A stretch of 64,000 nucleotides of DNA from Butyrivibrio sp. INlla16. Lineage in GTDB: Bacteria > Bacillota > Clostridia > Lachnospirales > Lachnospiraceae. A program made the translations under genes and the position numbers. The DNA lies in assembly GCF_900104155.1 (NCBI RefSeq), contig NZ_FMYB01000001.1:62001-126000 (forward strand). Reading direction: 5' to 3'. Shown piece after piece: positions 33,788 to 42,210 of the stretch (position 1 is its first letter; each line of letters opens with the position of its first letter). Below the pieces are notes generated by a model. That model made no database searches. It worked only from the letters and a program-made list of their open reading frames with translations, and was not told the DNA's origin.

Positions 33788-35272
33788 TCAACGCAAGAAC
33801 TCTCTCACTGCATCAGCCAATGCATCCTTCGCCACAACCTTATCATGTCTAACCTTAGCGTCGCGAATGCTGGTAACTGCTTCAGGAATCTCTACCCCTG
33901 AAACCTCAGAGAGCTTGTCTGCAAGCTGGAAGTCATCAAGACTTGCATCATCTTTTCCGAGCGCCTGCATAACGCTTCTGGTGAACTTGTAAGGACTTGC
34001 GGTAGATGCGATAACCGTAACAGTCTTATCGCCCGTATCCTTTACATATCTGTCGTAGACACTTGAAGCAACTGCTGTATGTGTATCGATAAGATATCCT
34101 GTGTTGTCAAAAAGATTCTTTATTGCGGAAGCTGTCTCCTCCTCTGTGGCAAATCCGCCGTAGAAGCAGTCAAGCTCCTTTCTCATAGAATCTGTAATCT
34201 CGTATTTTCCGTTCTCAGAAAGTTCCTTCATGTAGGAAGCATCTGCATTTGCATCGTCACCTGCGATATGATAGATAAGTCTCTCAAGATTGGATGAGAT
34301 GAGGATGTCCATTGAAGGTGAGCTTGTGAGCACGAACTCACGGTTTCTGTCATACTCTCCGGTCTTGAAGAAATCGTATAAAACCTTGTTAGAGTTTGAT
34401 GCGCAGATAAAGGTCTTGATCGGAAGTCCCATCTTACTTGCATAATATGCAGCGAGGATGTTACCGAAGTTACCTGTGGGAACTACTACATTTATCTGAT
34501 CTCCCTCTGCGATTCTGCCCTCCTTAAGGAGTCTTGTATATGCATAAACATAATATACGATCTGAGGAACAAGTCTTCCGATATTGATTGAGTTAGCTGA
34601 TGAAAACTGGAAGCCCTTCTCATCAAGTTCCTTAGCAAAATCAGGATCTGTGAATATCTTCTTAACGCCTGTCTGAGCATCGTCGAAGTTACCCTCGATT
34701 CCGATTACGCAGGTGTTGTCTCCCTCCTGAGTTACCATCTGCTTTTCCTGGATAGGTGATACGCCGTTCTTGGGATAGAATACGCAGATTCTTGTTCCGG
34801 GAACATTCGCAAAGCCTGCAAGTGCAGCTTTTCCTGTATCTCCGCTGGTAGCTGTAAGAATAACGATCTCATTCTTGATCTGATTCTTCTTGGCAGCTGT
34901 GGTCATAAGATAAGGCAGAATAGAAAGTGCCATATCCTTAAATGCAATGGTTTTTCCATGATAGAGCTCAAGATAAAATGCTCCGTCAGCCTCTGTAATG
35001 GGTGCCATCTCGGGTGTATCGAATTTGGAGTCATAGGCATGTTCAATACAGTAGCGAAGCTCTTCCTCAGTAAAATCGGACAGTAAAAGCTTCATAACCT
35101 GATAAGCGGTCTCGCGGTAATCCATCTCCTTAAGCTCTGAGAGACTCTTATCAAACTTCGGAATGCTGTCGGGAACAAAAAGTCCTCCATCCGAAGCAAG
35201 CCCCTGCAGAATAGCCTGTGAAGCTGTTACCTTCTTCTTATCACCTCTGGTACTTGAATACATAACGTTCAT
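33788..35272 (-). CDS. thrC: Threonine synthase
   Basis: A 494-residue PLP enzyme that converts O-phosphohomoserine to threonine. Hallmarks are SSTRG and LQGLASDGGLFVPDSIP at the start, the PLP lysine Lys112 in IAFKDMALS, ILTATSGDTGKAALAGF and VVPTGNFGNILAAYYA. Length and order fit the bacterial type with an N-terminal extension. GGAGCGTGGCAAC precedes the first ATG at 35272 (a second ATG follows three codons later). A promoter with an extended -10 lies about 125 bases upstream. No T-box or threonine attenuator peptide was recognised in the leader. Confidence 0.94.
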   Translation of the reverse strand: MNVMYSSTRGDKKKVTASQAILQGLASDGGLFVPDSIPKFDKSLSELKEMDYRETAYQVMKLLLSDFTEEELRYCIEHAYDSKFDTPEMAPITEADGAFYLELYHGKTIAFKDMALSILPYLMTTAAKKNQIKNEIVILTATSGDTGKAALAGFANVPGTRICVFYPKNGVSPIQEKQMVTQEGDNTCVIGIEGNFDDAQTGVKKIFTDPDFAKELDEKGFQFSSANSINIGRLVPQIVYYVYAYTRLLKEGRIAEGDQINVVVPTGNFGNILAAYYASKMGLPIKTFICASNSNKVLYDFFKTGEYDRNREFVLTSSPSMDILISSNLERLIYHIAGDDANADASYMKELSENGKYEITDSMRKELDCFYGGFATEEETASAIKNLFDNTGYLIDTHTAVASSVYDRYVKDTGDKTVTVIASTASPYKFTRSVMQALGKDDASLDDFQLADKLSEVSGVEIPEAVTSIRDAKVRHDKVVAKDALADAVREFLR

Positions 35273-35395
35273 GTTGCCACGCTCCTTTGTTTTTCTTATT
35301 TTCTAAGTGCTGTCTAATATGATAGAATAATGAAAAGACGACTCTACACTGATGAGTGTTTGAACGATTTTCTTATGACATTACTTTGAGTACAA

Positions 35396-35406
35396 AGTAT
35401 ACCACA
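35396..35406 (-). promoter_or_regulatory. Extended -10 promoter of thrC
   Basis: On the minus strand TGTGGTATACT carries TGnTATACT, an extended -10 element (35401-35396). The -35 region is weak. The leader to the ATG at 35272 is about 115 bases with a small hairpin ACACT-catc-AGTGT. Confidence 0.5.
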
Positions 35407-35457
35407 AAACTGCATATAAATACACAACTGAATTTAAGCTTATGGGGGTAAACTTAA

Positions 35458-36288
35458 ATGACTGGTAAGGTTACGGGGGTGTATGAAACAAGTTTGAAGG
35501 ACGGGACGAAATCCTACAGAGCGTCCATCACCTTCAGGGGGAAGCACATAGCATTGGGGTCCTTTGCCGATAAGAAGACCGCGGGGAAGGTCTACGATCA
35601 GGCTGCAGCCGTACTTTCTGACAGCAGCTGCACAATCGACTCCTATAAAAAGGGGCAGCCTCTGCCTTTTGAAAAGTTTGTGGTTCTTATCAACTTCAGA
35701 GACAAAGGGCTTTATATTCCTACGCCCATCTATCTTGAGAAAAAGTACTTTTTCTACTATCTCTCACCGAGCCACACACTTATTTTTGATATTGACGATC
35801 TCTTCTATTATTCATCGCATAAGATAATGAAGAGAGGTTCACATCTTTTCGTGGCTGACTATGGCTCCCAGATCAGTATCCTAAGCCGCTACGGGATCCG
35901 AAGTTATGCGGTTGAGGGGCGTGACTACCGCTTTGCCAACGGCAACTCCAATGACCTTCGATATGAAAATATCGAGATCCTTAATCGCTACCACGGCGTA
36001 AGGCAGTACGCTGAGCGCGGATTTTTGAAGTATAAGGTTGTGATTCATGTAAACGGAAATTTTGTGGTAGGAAAATACAATACCGAGAATGAAGCTGCCA
36101 TCGCCTATAATAAGGCAGCCGATATTTTGAAGAAAAACGGTTACGATAAAAATTATATGCTTAATTATATAGAGGATCTGTCTGCATCCGAATATGCAAC
36201 ACTCTATACCAGCATCCGCATTTCGCCCAAGATCATGAAGCTCTCTTCTCCTTCCGGTAAACCAGAGCGCATGGCCATGGATGCATAA
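35458..36288 (+). CDS. Protein with two AP2-like DNA-binding domains around a degenerate HNH region
   Basis: A 276-residue protein. Residues ~5-50 (GVYETSLKDGTKSYRASITF...HIALGSFADKKTAGKVYDQAA) and ~178-223 (HGVRQYAERGFLKYKVVIHVN...VVGKYNTENEAAIAYNKAA) both fit the AP2 fold, three strands and a helix, known from plant ERF factors and from AP2-HNH homing endonucleases. Between them, FANGNSNDLRYENIEIL resembles the HNH motif DGNxxNNRxENL, but the catalytic His is missing, so nuclease activity is unlikely. A role in DNA binding is inferred. GGGGG lies eight bases before the ATG at 35458. The gene precedes apbE by 26 bases on the same strand. Confidence 0.7.
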   Translation: MTGKVTGVYETSLKDGTKSYRASITFRGKHIALGSFADKKTAGKVYDQAAAVLSDSSCTIDSYKKGQPLPFEKFVVLINFRDKGLYIPTPIYLEKKYFFYYLSPSHTLIFDIDDLFYYSSHKIMKRGSHLFVADYGSQISILSRYGIRSYAVEGRDYRFANGNSNDLRYENIEILNRYHGVRQYAERGFLKYKVVIHVNGNFVVGKYNTENEAAIAYNKAADILKKNGYDKNYMLNYIEDLSASEYATLYTSIRISPKIMKLSSPSGKPERMAMDA

Positions 36289-36314
36289 ATAATCTTCGAA
36301 GGATCATATATTTT

Positions 36315-37433
36315 ATGCAATCACATACATTAAAAATGCAAAACAAAATGTCAGTAAATACCCGCAATTACCTGCGGGTATTGTTTATGTTCATATGCTT
36401 TTTTACCGGCTCTATGCTCTCAGGCTGCAACAAGGTCCCGAATGATGAGGCAAGTCAGAAAGTAGGCTTTTTCTTTGATACCGTGATAACTCTTACCGCC
36501 TACAACAAGGACTTTGTATCAGAGGATTCCTCTTTTTTCACAAGAAACACAGATGCAGAAAAAAACTGCGACGAATTTCTATCTGAATGTCTTACCGAGT
36601 GCTCCAGATATGAGAATCTGTTTTCGAACAAAAAGGAAGGAAGCGATGTCTGGAATATCAACCATGCCGGCGGCAGCGCCGTAGTTGTTGGCAAAGATAC
36701 CTATGAGCTCATAGAAAAAGCGCTTGAATATGCCGAGCTCTCCGAGGGAGCTTTTGATCCTACGATCGGAACCGTTACTGATCTTTGGAATTTTCATGCA
36801 GATTCCGACAAGGCAGTTCCGGAATCTCCTATCATGTCTGCTGCTCTTTTTCATGTAGATTATAAAAATGTCGAATTAAATGAAGACGATGGGGAGTACA
36901 CTGTCCGCCTCCTTGATAAAGGAGCCGAGCTTGATCTTGGCGGAATAGCCAAGGGATATATCGCTGATAAATTAAAGCAGTTTTATTTGGAAAGAGGCAT
37001 AAACAGCGGGATCATAAATCTTGGCGGAAATGTGCTTTTGATTGGCCAAAAGCCGAATAAATCAGGTGGTTTCACAGACTTTACCACAGGCGTCCAGAGA
37101 CCCTTTGGCGATGAAAATGATCCCATAACAACTCTTTCTCTTTCAGACAAATCCGTTGTAACCTCCGGAATTTACGACCGCTATTTTGAAAAAGACGGCG
37201 AACTCTATCATCATATTCTGGATTCCAAAACCGGTTTTCCGATAAAAAATAATCTGTACAGTGTTACTATAATATCTGACTCTTCAGCTGACGGTGATGC
37301 TCTCTCAACTATTTGCTATATTTACGGCATAGAAAAGGGGATGAAGCTCATTGAGTCCATCCCCGATACCTACGTAATGTTCATTACGGATAATTATGAA
37401 GTTGTAACCTCAGAAGGTTTTCCCACTGATTAA
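36315..37433 (+). CDS. apbE: FAD:protein FMN transferase (ApbE lipoprotein)
   Basis: A 372-residue lipoprotein: hydrophobic signal then lipobox LSGC near residue 36. ApbE motifs follow in order: FFDTVITLTAY, GAFDPTIGTVTDLW, ELDLGGIAKGYIADKL, GIINLGGNVLLIG, SVVTSGIYDRYF, HHILDSKTGFPI and DGDALSTICYIYG. The enzyme attaches FMN through a phosphoester to Thr or Ser of exported redox proteins such as RnfG/NqrC. No such target gene is nearby. The ATG at 36315 has AAGGA 11 bases upstream. Its TAA stop overlaps, on the palindrome TTAA, the stop of the converging flagellin-like gene. Confidence 0.9.
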   Translation: MQSHTLKMQNKMSVNTRNYLRVLFMFICFFTGSMLSGCNKVPNDEASQKVGFFFDTVITLTAYNKDFVSEDSSFFTRNTDAEKNCDEFLSECLTECSRYENLFSNKKEGSDVWNINHAGGSAVVVGKDTYELIEKALEYAELSEGAFDPTIGTVTDLWNFHADSDKAVPESPIMSAALFHVDYKNVELNEDDGEYTVRLLDKGAELDLGGIAKGYIADKLKQFYLERGINSGIINLGGNVLLIGQKPNKSGGFTDFTTGVQRPFGDENDPITTLSLSDKSVVTSGIYDRYFEKDGELYHHILDSKTGFPIKNNLYSVTIISDSSADGDALSTICYIYGIEKGMKLIESIPDTYVMFITDNYEVVTSEGFPTD

Positions 37434-38095
37434 AGCATAAGATTCATCATGTTGCTCTTTTGCTGCTCATCATCCTGCTGCTTCTTCTGCATCTGCAGAC
37501 GATATGCATCCAGTGTCTGGTTCTTCTTAAGCTCTGTAACCTCCTGGGCAATGTCGGTATCAGCTATTGAGCTCTGAGCACTTAAGAGGTTCTCTCTTGC
37601 AATGTTGCTGTAGCTTACATTGTGCTCAAATCCGTTTGTTACTGCACCAACCTCGCCTCTTGCATTGCTTACATTCGCAATTGCTGCATCAATGGAATCG
37701 AGATCGTTAACATCAAGCTTATCAAGTCCCAGTGATTTCATCTGGGATGAGTCAAGCTGCTGGCCGATTCCCTGCATCAGCTGTGAATTTGCATTTGCAA
37801 TATCGCTCCTGTCGCTTGCTGAAAGTGTTCCGTTCTGAGCATATACTGCGTTCTCACGAATGCTCTGAAGATAATCGGTAACACCATCCAGTACGCCATC
37901 CTTAATGTTCAGCTGGCCAATGTTCTCCAGTCCGTTCCTGGCCTGAACCTTCATGGTTCTCTGCTCTTTCTCCATCTTCTCATTGATAGCGAGTCCGGCA
38001 GCATCATCAGCAGCACTCTGTAACTTCTTACCGCTAGCTATCTTGCCGTATTGAGAGTAGTTGGAATAACTATTATTGCTTATGCCTCCTATCAT
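37430..38095 (-). CDS. Short flagellin-like protein
   Basis: A 221-residue protein consisting of the flagellin N-terminal helices (SGKKLQSAADDAAGLAINEKM, GLENIGQLNIKDGVLDGVTDYLQSIRENAVYAQNGTLSASD) joined to the C-terminal D0/D1 helices (SNARGEVGAVTNGFEHNV, SSIADTDIAQEVTELKKNQTLDAY) with almost no variable centre. The last ~25 residues (QMQKKQQDDEQQKSNMMNLML) replace the usual flagellin end rich in Leu, Ala and Gln, so filament polymerisation is uncertain. The ATG at 38095 follows GAAAGGAGCGCACAT; a longer in-frame reading lacks a ribosome site. No other flagellar gene is in the window. The 38096-38383 gap is AT-rich and holds a partial dispersed repeat. Confidence 0.82.
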   Translation of the reverse strand: MIGGISNNSYSNYSQYGKIASGKKLQSAADDAAGLAINEKMEKEQRTMKVQARNGLENIGQLNIKDGVLDGVTDYLQSIRENAVYAQNGTLSASDRSDIANANSQLMQGIGQQLDSSQMKSLGLDKLDVNDLDSIDAAIANVSNARGEVGAVTNGFEHNVSYSNIARENLLSAQSSIADTDIAQEVTELKKNQTLDAYRLQMQKKQQDDEQQKSNMMNLML

Positions 38096-38355
38096 ATGTG
38101 CGCTCCTTTCTTTCCTCCGTGAAAAAGGATAAATCCATTTTTGCGCCGCAGCCTCATCTCCGGTCCCCACCATTAACTGACTGCTCGTCACACCATCTGC
38201 AGAGTGATAATGTGATTAGGATCCTTCCCAATACTCCGCCACTCAGGGTAGAGTAACCTATAGTTATATAATAGAATAACATTTTGCTGTGTTTTTGTAA
38301 ATAGTATTTATTATGTGATTATTCATAAAAATATATAGTCATTTTAGGTGATATC

Positions 38356-38377
38356 CCCCTCATCCGTCTGCGAAGCA
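38356..38377. repeat. Dispersed palindromic repeat, copy 7, partial
   Basis: CCCCTCATCCGTCTGCGAAGCA resembles the first half of other copies but lacks the second hairpin. It lies just past the stop of the ABC permease gene (38384). Confidence 0.6.
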
Positions 38378-38383
38378 ATACAT

Positions 38384-40663
38384 TTACCTTAATGATACAC
38401 AATCTGTCCAGCCCACGTTTCCGTTATCAGCCTGTCCGACCTCATCATCGGTTGCATCCGGGAAGCAGAGATCTACCACAGCCTGGGGAAGTCCCTTTTC
38501 ATTGAAGAGGAGTGTAGATAATGACCTTGTTTCATTGCTGCCCTCAATATCTGTGCTGAAGCTAATATTCGCAAACTTCTCACGGTCATAGGTGAAGCCT
38601 CTCCACTTTTCATTTACATCACCTGTAGCTCCATAAAGTGATTCCGGTACGGTGTATTTGAGAACATCATTTATCTCATTTGTATTCTCACTGGTCCAAT
38701 ACTCATCATGACCGTATTCACCGTCTTCTGTATAAATTGTCACACCCACTGTAGCCTTAACAATCTTATCCTGTCCATCCTTCCAATCGGTGGAAATTCC
38801 GTTCTTTTTGAGGAACTCTCCTGTCTTTGTAAAGGACGGGAATATGAAGAAATTATATAAATAATTACTGTCATACGGATTATCGGTATTCTTTAAACCT
38901 GAAATTTCTATGCTTGCAAGCTCCTTTGTCAAATCGTCAAAGGTCTGATTCATCACGTCTTCTCTGTAAGCCTCAAGGAATTCTTTCATTTTTGCAGAGC
39001 CTATATTCTCTTCAAAATAACCTGAAAGTGTTTCATAGCCAATCTTATCGATCTCGTTTGGCTCCATAGTCAAAGCAGGGAATTTCCCGTATTTATACTC
39101 ATCACTATTGTAGATAGCTTTGTAAGCATTCACCAGTTCATCGGTATCAATATCAACATAGTATGTTCTTCTGATCTTTTTACCGTTTTTCATGTTCCAC
39201 TGAACATTTATTATTGTGTTATAGGCTGTTTTCCCGTCCTCTCGAATCACAGCAAGTTCACTCTGGCCATACCGATCACCTCGATAAGCTACTCTGTGGT
39301 TATTCTTGGCATTTATGGCTCCCTGTTTTGTCAGCTTTTCAACATTTTCCATGTCCTTAAGCTTCATGTTTCGGAAAATGAACTCGGAATCACTTGTCCC
39401 CCAGTCGTAATATAAATTATCCTCGGGATTATCCATTGTTCTGTACATTGGGCAGTGAAGATTTGCAAATACCAGGTAATCATCGATTGCAACGCTCTCA
39501 ACTTTGTCAGGCATAGGCTGCCAGCTCTCATAGCCAAAGATATCAAACACAAGCGCCAACAGTAAAACCGCAGCAATTCCCGTGCCAACAAAGAATGAAC
39601 CAAAGTGCTTAAAGCTTGCCTTAAAATCAAATTCATATATTGTCTCAATTACAAAGTGCACCACAATAAGGCCGCATACCATTCCGAAGATAAAGCTTCC
39701 AAGACTTCTGGTATCACCGATGTAAAACATTGTTATTCCGCCGCCAAGAGAAGCTACCACAAGCATAACAACCTTAATAACAGGCTTTGTAATATCAAAG
39801 GCCATCGCTTTTCCTGCAGCCTCAGCATGTCTCTTTGTGATCAGAAACCTAGAAAGGCCGTACCCTGCCACTGCAATAAGAATTGTTAATATACATGGTA
39901 CTATTGCACGGCCAAAGCGGAATGCTATCTCATACTGTCCGTCCCCACGAAGTGCATTCACAAGATCAGTCGACAGTGTTATGGGTGAGCCCTTAAATAA
40001 GCCTGATCTGGGTACGTCAGATGCATAACTTCCAAAAAAGGTTCCCATCAGTGCTTCTTTCAAAGTGGCCACAACAGGACCAAGGAAGAAGAATACTCCG
40101 CAGCCAAGAGCCGCAATCACAACATGTCCTGTAAGAACTGCGGCGAGCACGCACACCTCGTAAAACATAATATAAACAAGTATTACTATCAGAGCAGATG
40201 CTGCATAAAGGGGAAGCGTTTTTGCCTCAACATAGCCTCTTGAAAGCCCCATAAATACTGTTATTATGTGGCAGATAATATAAGGCACCGCAAACACTAT
40301 AATTCCCATGAGATTGGCAACATCAAAGAGCTTAGTTCTTTTGACCGGAAGCGAATAATAAAGATCCGTCTGCCTGGAGTCAAAGAGGTAACTGTAGCCC
40401 TGGAGCGCAATTAGCAGAGAAAGCCCAAGAAGAATTAAGAAAATCGCAACATTCTGCATTCCACCGACTTCGTAATAGAATGCTCCTCTCACATCATAAA
40501 TTGTTGTTCGCCCATCGATAATTCTTTCTTTGTAGCGTCCTATCATCAGAACCGCCAGAACTATCTGTGCAAAAAAGTTTGCCGAAATTGAAAGTGCGAT
40601 GGGCCAGAGCCTTCTTTTGGAATTTTCCTTAAGCAGATCAGCAAATAATCTTTTTGATGTCAT
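38384..40663 (-). CDS. ABC transporter permease of a YtrA-type operon
   Basis: A 759-residue membrane protein. It starts with a helix near residues 22-42, then SYLFDSRQTDLYYSLPVKRTKLFDVANLMG, typical of exporter-type permeases of the Ytr/bacitracin kind, with ten or so hydrophobic segments to residue ~375. The remaining ~370 residues form a large domain, presumably extracytoplasmic, of unknown function (DUF6449-like by general appearance). The start overlaps the ATPase gene by 26 bases and has GTAGAGGGAT upstream. Together with the ATPase and GntR-type regulator it forms an operon. The substrate is unknown; related systems respond to cell-wall-active peptides. Confidence 0.8.
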   Translation of the reverse strand: MTSKRLFADLLKENSKRRLWPIALSISANFFAQIVLAVLMIGRYKERIIDGRTTIYDVRGAFYYEVGGMQNVAIFLILLGLSLLIALQGYSYLFDSRQTDLYYSLPVKRTKLFDVANLMGIIVFAVPYIICHIITVFMGLSRGYVEAKTLPLYAASALIVILVYIMFYEVCVLAAVLTGHVVIAALGCGVFFFLGPVVATLKEALMGTFFGSYASDVPRSGLFKGSPITLSTDLVNALRGDGQYEIAFRFGRAIVPCILTILIAVAGYGLSRFLITKRHAEAAGKAMAFDITKPVIKVVMLVVASLGGGITMFYIGDTRSLGSFIFGMVCGLIVVHFVIETIYEFDFKASFKHFGSFFVGTGIAAVLLLALVFDIFGYESWQPMPDKVESVAIDDYLVFANLHCPMYRTMDNPEDNLYYDWGTSDSEFIFRNMKLKDMENVEKLTKQGAINAKNNHRVAYRGDRYGQSELAVIREDGKTAYNTIINVQWNMKNGKKIRRTYYVDIDTDELVNAYKAIYNSDEYKYGKFPALTMEPNEIDKIGYETLSGYFEENIGSAKMKEFLEAYREDVMNQTFDDLTKELASIEISGLKNTDNPYDSNYLYNFFIFPSFTKTGEFLKKNGISTDWKDGQDKIVKATVGVTIYTEDGEYGHDEYWTSENTNEINDVLKYTVPESLYGATGDVNEKWRGFTYDREKFANISFSTDIEGSNETRSLSTLLFNEKGLPQAVVDLCFPDATDDEVGQADNGNVGWTDCVSLR

Positions 40664-41540
40664 ATCCCTCTACCCCCGTTTCGCTTATAAATATCTCCTC
40701 AAGAGACAGCGGAAGAATTTCCATAAAAACAGGACTCTCCGCTCTTAAAGCGTCGTTTATTTCATCCTCCTGACCTCTGATAGTCATTGTAACGAGTTTT
40801 CCCCGTTCCTCCGTAGTGAGAATACACAACCTCTCTTCTATCCTCTTTCTGCTGACGTCATCCCTGAATACGCACTGCAGCTTATGTACATCCGCCTTAG
40901 CATCATCAAGGTTTTTGGATAAAAGTATTCCTCCCTTGTGAAGAAGTCCTACTGTATCGCAGATATCCTCCAATTCTCTGAGGTTGTGGGATGCGATAAT
41001 AGGTGTGAATTTTCTCGAAGCCATGTCTCCCATGAAAAGACTCTTAACCGCCTGTCTCATCACAGGATCAAGACCATCGAAGGTCTCATCGCAGTACAAA
41101 TATCTGGTATTTGCTGCGATACCAAGTATAATTGAAAGCTGCTTTTTCATTCCTTTTGAAAAAGTCTTTATTTTTCTGTTTTTATCAAGTCCAAAGTTAC
41201 CCATGAGAGTATCAAATCTCTTCATATCATATTCGGGATAGATGCAGCCGTAGAAAAAGGCCATCTCCTTCGGTGTTGTATTGGGAAAGAAAGCGGTGTC
41301 ATCCGAAATATAGAAAAGATCCTTTTTTACCTCCGGATTCTCATAAACAGGTCTTCCGTCAATTATTATAGAACCTGTATCCGGCTTAAGAATTCCTGCC
41401 GCCAATCTTAAAAATGTACTCTTACCTGCGCCGTTTGTCCCCACAAGTCCGAAGACCTGCCCGTCGTCTATGGTAAGATCAATACCGGCAATCGCCTGTA
41501 TATCATCAAAGCTTTTGGATAAATTACTTACCTGAATCAT
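40638..41540 (-). CDS. ABC transporter ATP-binding protein (YtrB-like)
   Basis: A 300-residue ABC ATPase with Walker A GTNGAGKST, signature FSKGMKKQLSII (a Lys/Met variant of LSGGQ, usual in this group), Walker B YLYCDETFDGLDP and switch His in IASHNLRELEDICD. The C-terminal ~90 residues form the extra domain common to drug-export ATPases. GGAGGAAGTGT precedes the ATG at 41540. It overlaps the permease gene, with which it should form the transporter. The GntR-type gene lies 70 bases upstream on the same transcript. Confidence 0.9.
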   Translation of the reverse strand: MIQVSNLSKSFDDIQAIAGIDLTIDDGQVFGLVGTNGAGKSTFLRLAAGILKPDTGSIIIDGRPVYENPEVKKDLFYISDDTAFFPNTTPKEMAFFYGCIYPEYDMKRFDTLMGNFGLDKNRKIKTFSKGMKKQLSIILGIAANTRYLYCDETFDGLDPVMRQAVKSLFMGDMASRKFTPIIASHNLRELEDICDTVGLLHKGGILLSKNLDDAKADVHKLQCVFRDDVSRKRIEERLCILTTEERGKLVTMTIRGQEDEINDALRAESPVFMEILPLSLEEIFISETGVEGYDIKKIIC

Positions 41541-41610
41541 ACACTTCCTCCTGTTTTTTCATTTCTTTGTCCTCACATTCCTGTGAGGTTCCACTCCGAA
41601 AAAAGTGGTG

Positions 41611-41976
41611 CTAAGTGGTCATTTTCTTACTGACTCTGTCGATTAGTTCTGCAGAAGTCATACCGATCTTTGCGGCCTTATCAACAACTGCGTCAAGCTG
41701 ATCCAGTATCTCCCGCTTCTTCGCAGGAAGTACTTCGTCTGCCGATGCTGCGAATCTCCCCCTTCCCGTGACAGAGTAGCATAGCCCTCTCTGCTCCAGA
41801 GCATCATATGCCTTCTGAATCGTGTTGGGATTGATGGAAAGATCCATGGCTAGCGAACGAACAGACGGCAGCGCTTCATCAGCACTTATCACGCCGCAAA
41901 GGATCAGCTCTTCAATTTTCCCTGAAATCTGCTCGTACAGAGGTCTTTTGTCTCTGTAATCAATCTCTATCAGCAT
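41611..41976 (-). CDS. GntR-family repressor, YtrA subfamily
   Basis: A 121-residue regulator. The winged helix has PLYEQISGKIEELILCGVISADEALPSVRSLAMDLSINPNTIQKAYDALEQRGLCYSVTGRGRF, the typical GntR/YtrA pattern; the short C-terminal helices replace a large effector domain, which defines the YtrA group. YtrA-type proteins repress their own ABC operon. A consensus promoter and a palindrome GTACTA-n7-TAGTAC directly upstream (41997-42051) fit autoregulation. CAGGAGGATGAC precedes the ATG at 41976. Confidence 0.9.
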   Translation of the reverse strand: MLIEIDYRDKRPLYEQISGKIEELILCGVISADEALPSVRSLAMDLSINPNTIQKAYDALEQRGLCYSVTGRGRFAASADEVLPAKKREILDQLDAVVDKAAKIGMTSAELIDRVSKKMTT

Positions 41977-41996
41977 GTCATCCTCCTGTTTGGTGC

Positions 41997-42015
41997 GTAC
42001 TATTGTAACTAGTAC
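41997..42015. promoter_or_regulatory. Candidate operator of the YtrA-type repressor
   Basis: GTACTA (41997-42002), spacer TTGTAAC, TAGTAC (42010-42015): a perfect palindrome over the predicted transcription start, 20 bases before the repressor ATG. Confidence 0.65.
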
Positions 42016-42022
42016 ACTTAGG

Positions 42023-42051
42023 ATAATAGTTTATTTAGTAGAGTTTGTCAA
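42023..42051 (-). promoter_or_regulatory. Consensus promoter of the YtrA/ABC operon
   Basis: On the minus strand, -35 TTGACA (42051-42046), 17-base spacer and -10 TATTAT (42028-42023). The start is predicted near 42016, inside the operator palindrome. Confidence 0.75.
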
Positions 42052-42056
42052 GCGCT

Positions 42057-42100
42057 CCCCTCATCCGGCGCTGCGCGCCACCTTCCCCCTGGGGGAAGGC
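42057..42100. repeat. Dispersed palindromic repeat, copy 8
   Basis: CCCCTCATCCGGCGC-tgc-GCGCC, then CCTTCCCCC/GGGGGAAGG. It lies immediately upstream of the YtrA promoter. Confidence 0.88.
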
Positions 42101-42102
42101 GA

Positions 42103-42188
42103 TGTTCAACGCAATAAAAAAGCCTTCCCCCTTTGGGGGAAGGTGTGTTCAACGCAATAAAAAAGCCTTCCCCCTTTGGGGGAAGGTG
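42103..42188. repeat. 43-bp perfect tandem duplication built on the repeat hairpin
   Basis: The 43-base unit beginning TGTTCAACGCAATAAAAAAG and ending in CCTTCCCCCTTTGGGGGAAGGTG occurs twice without a mismatch (42103-42145 and 42146-42188). Each unit carries the second hairpin of the dispersed repeat. Confidence 0.9.
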
Positions 42189-42210
42189 GTGCGCAGCGCC
42201 GGATGAGGGG
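42165..42210. repeat. Dispersed palindromic repeat, copy 9, inverted orientation
   Basis: GCCTTCCCCCTTTGGGGGAAGG then GGTGCGCAGCGCCGGATGAGGGG: the element reads in the opposite direction to copy 8, so copies 8 and 9 flank the tandem units as a large inverted pair. It ends one base before the stop codon of the macro-NADAR gene. Confidence 0.85.

Noticed and set aside
35340..35380. CTGATGAG near the thrC leader, as in a hammerhead ribozyme core
   Set aside because: The required GAAA box and stem arrangement are missing; the bases simply form a small hairpin ACACT-gatg-AGTGT.
42057..42210. CRISPR array suggested by repeated hairpin units
   Set aside because: There are only two tandem units without spacers, and no cas genes; the units belong to the dispersed palindromic repeat.
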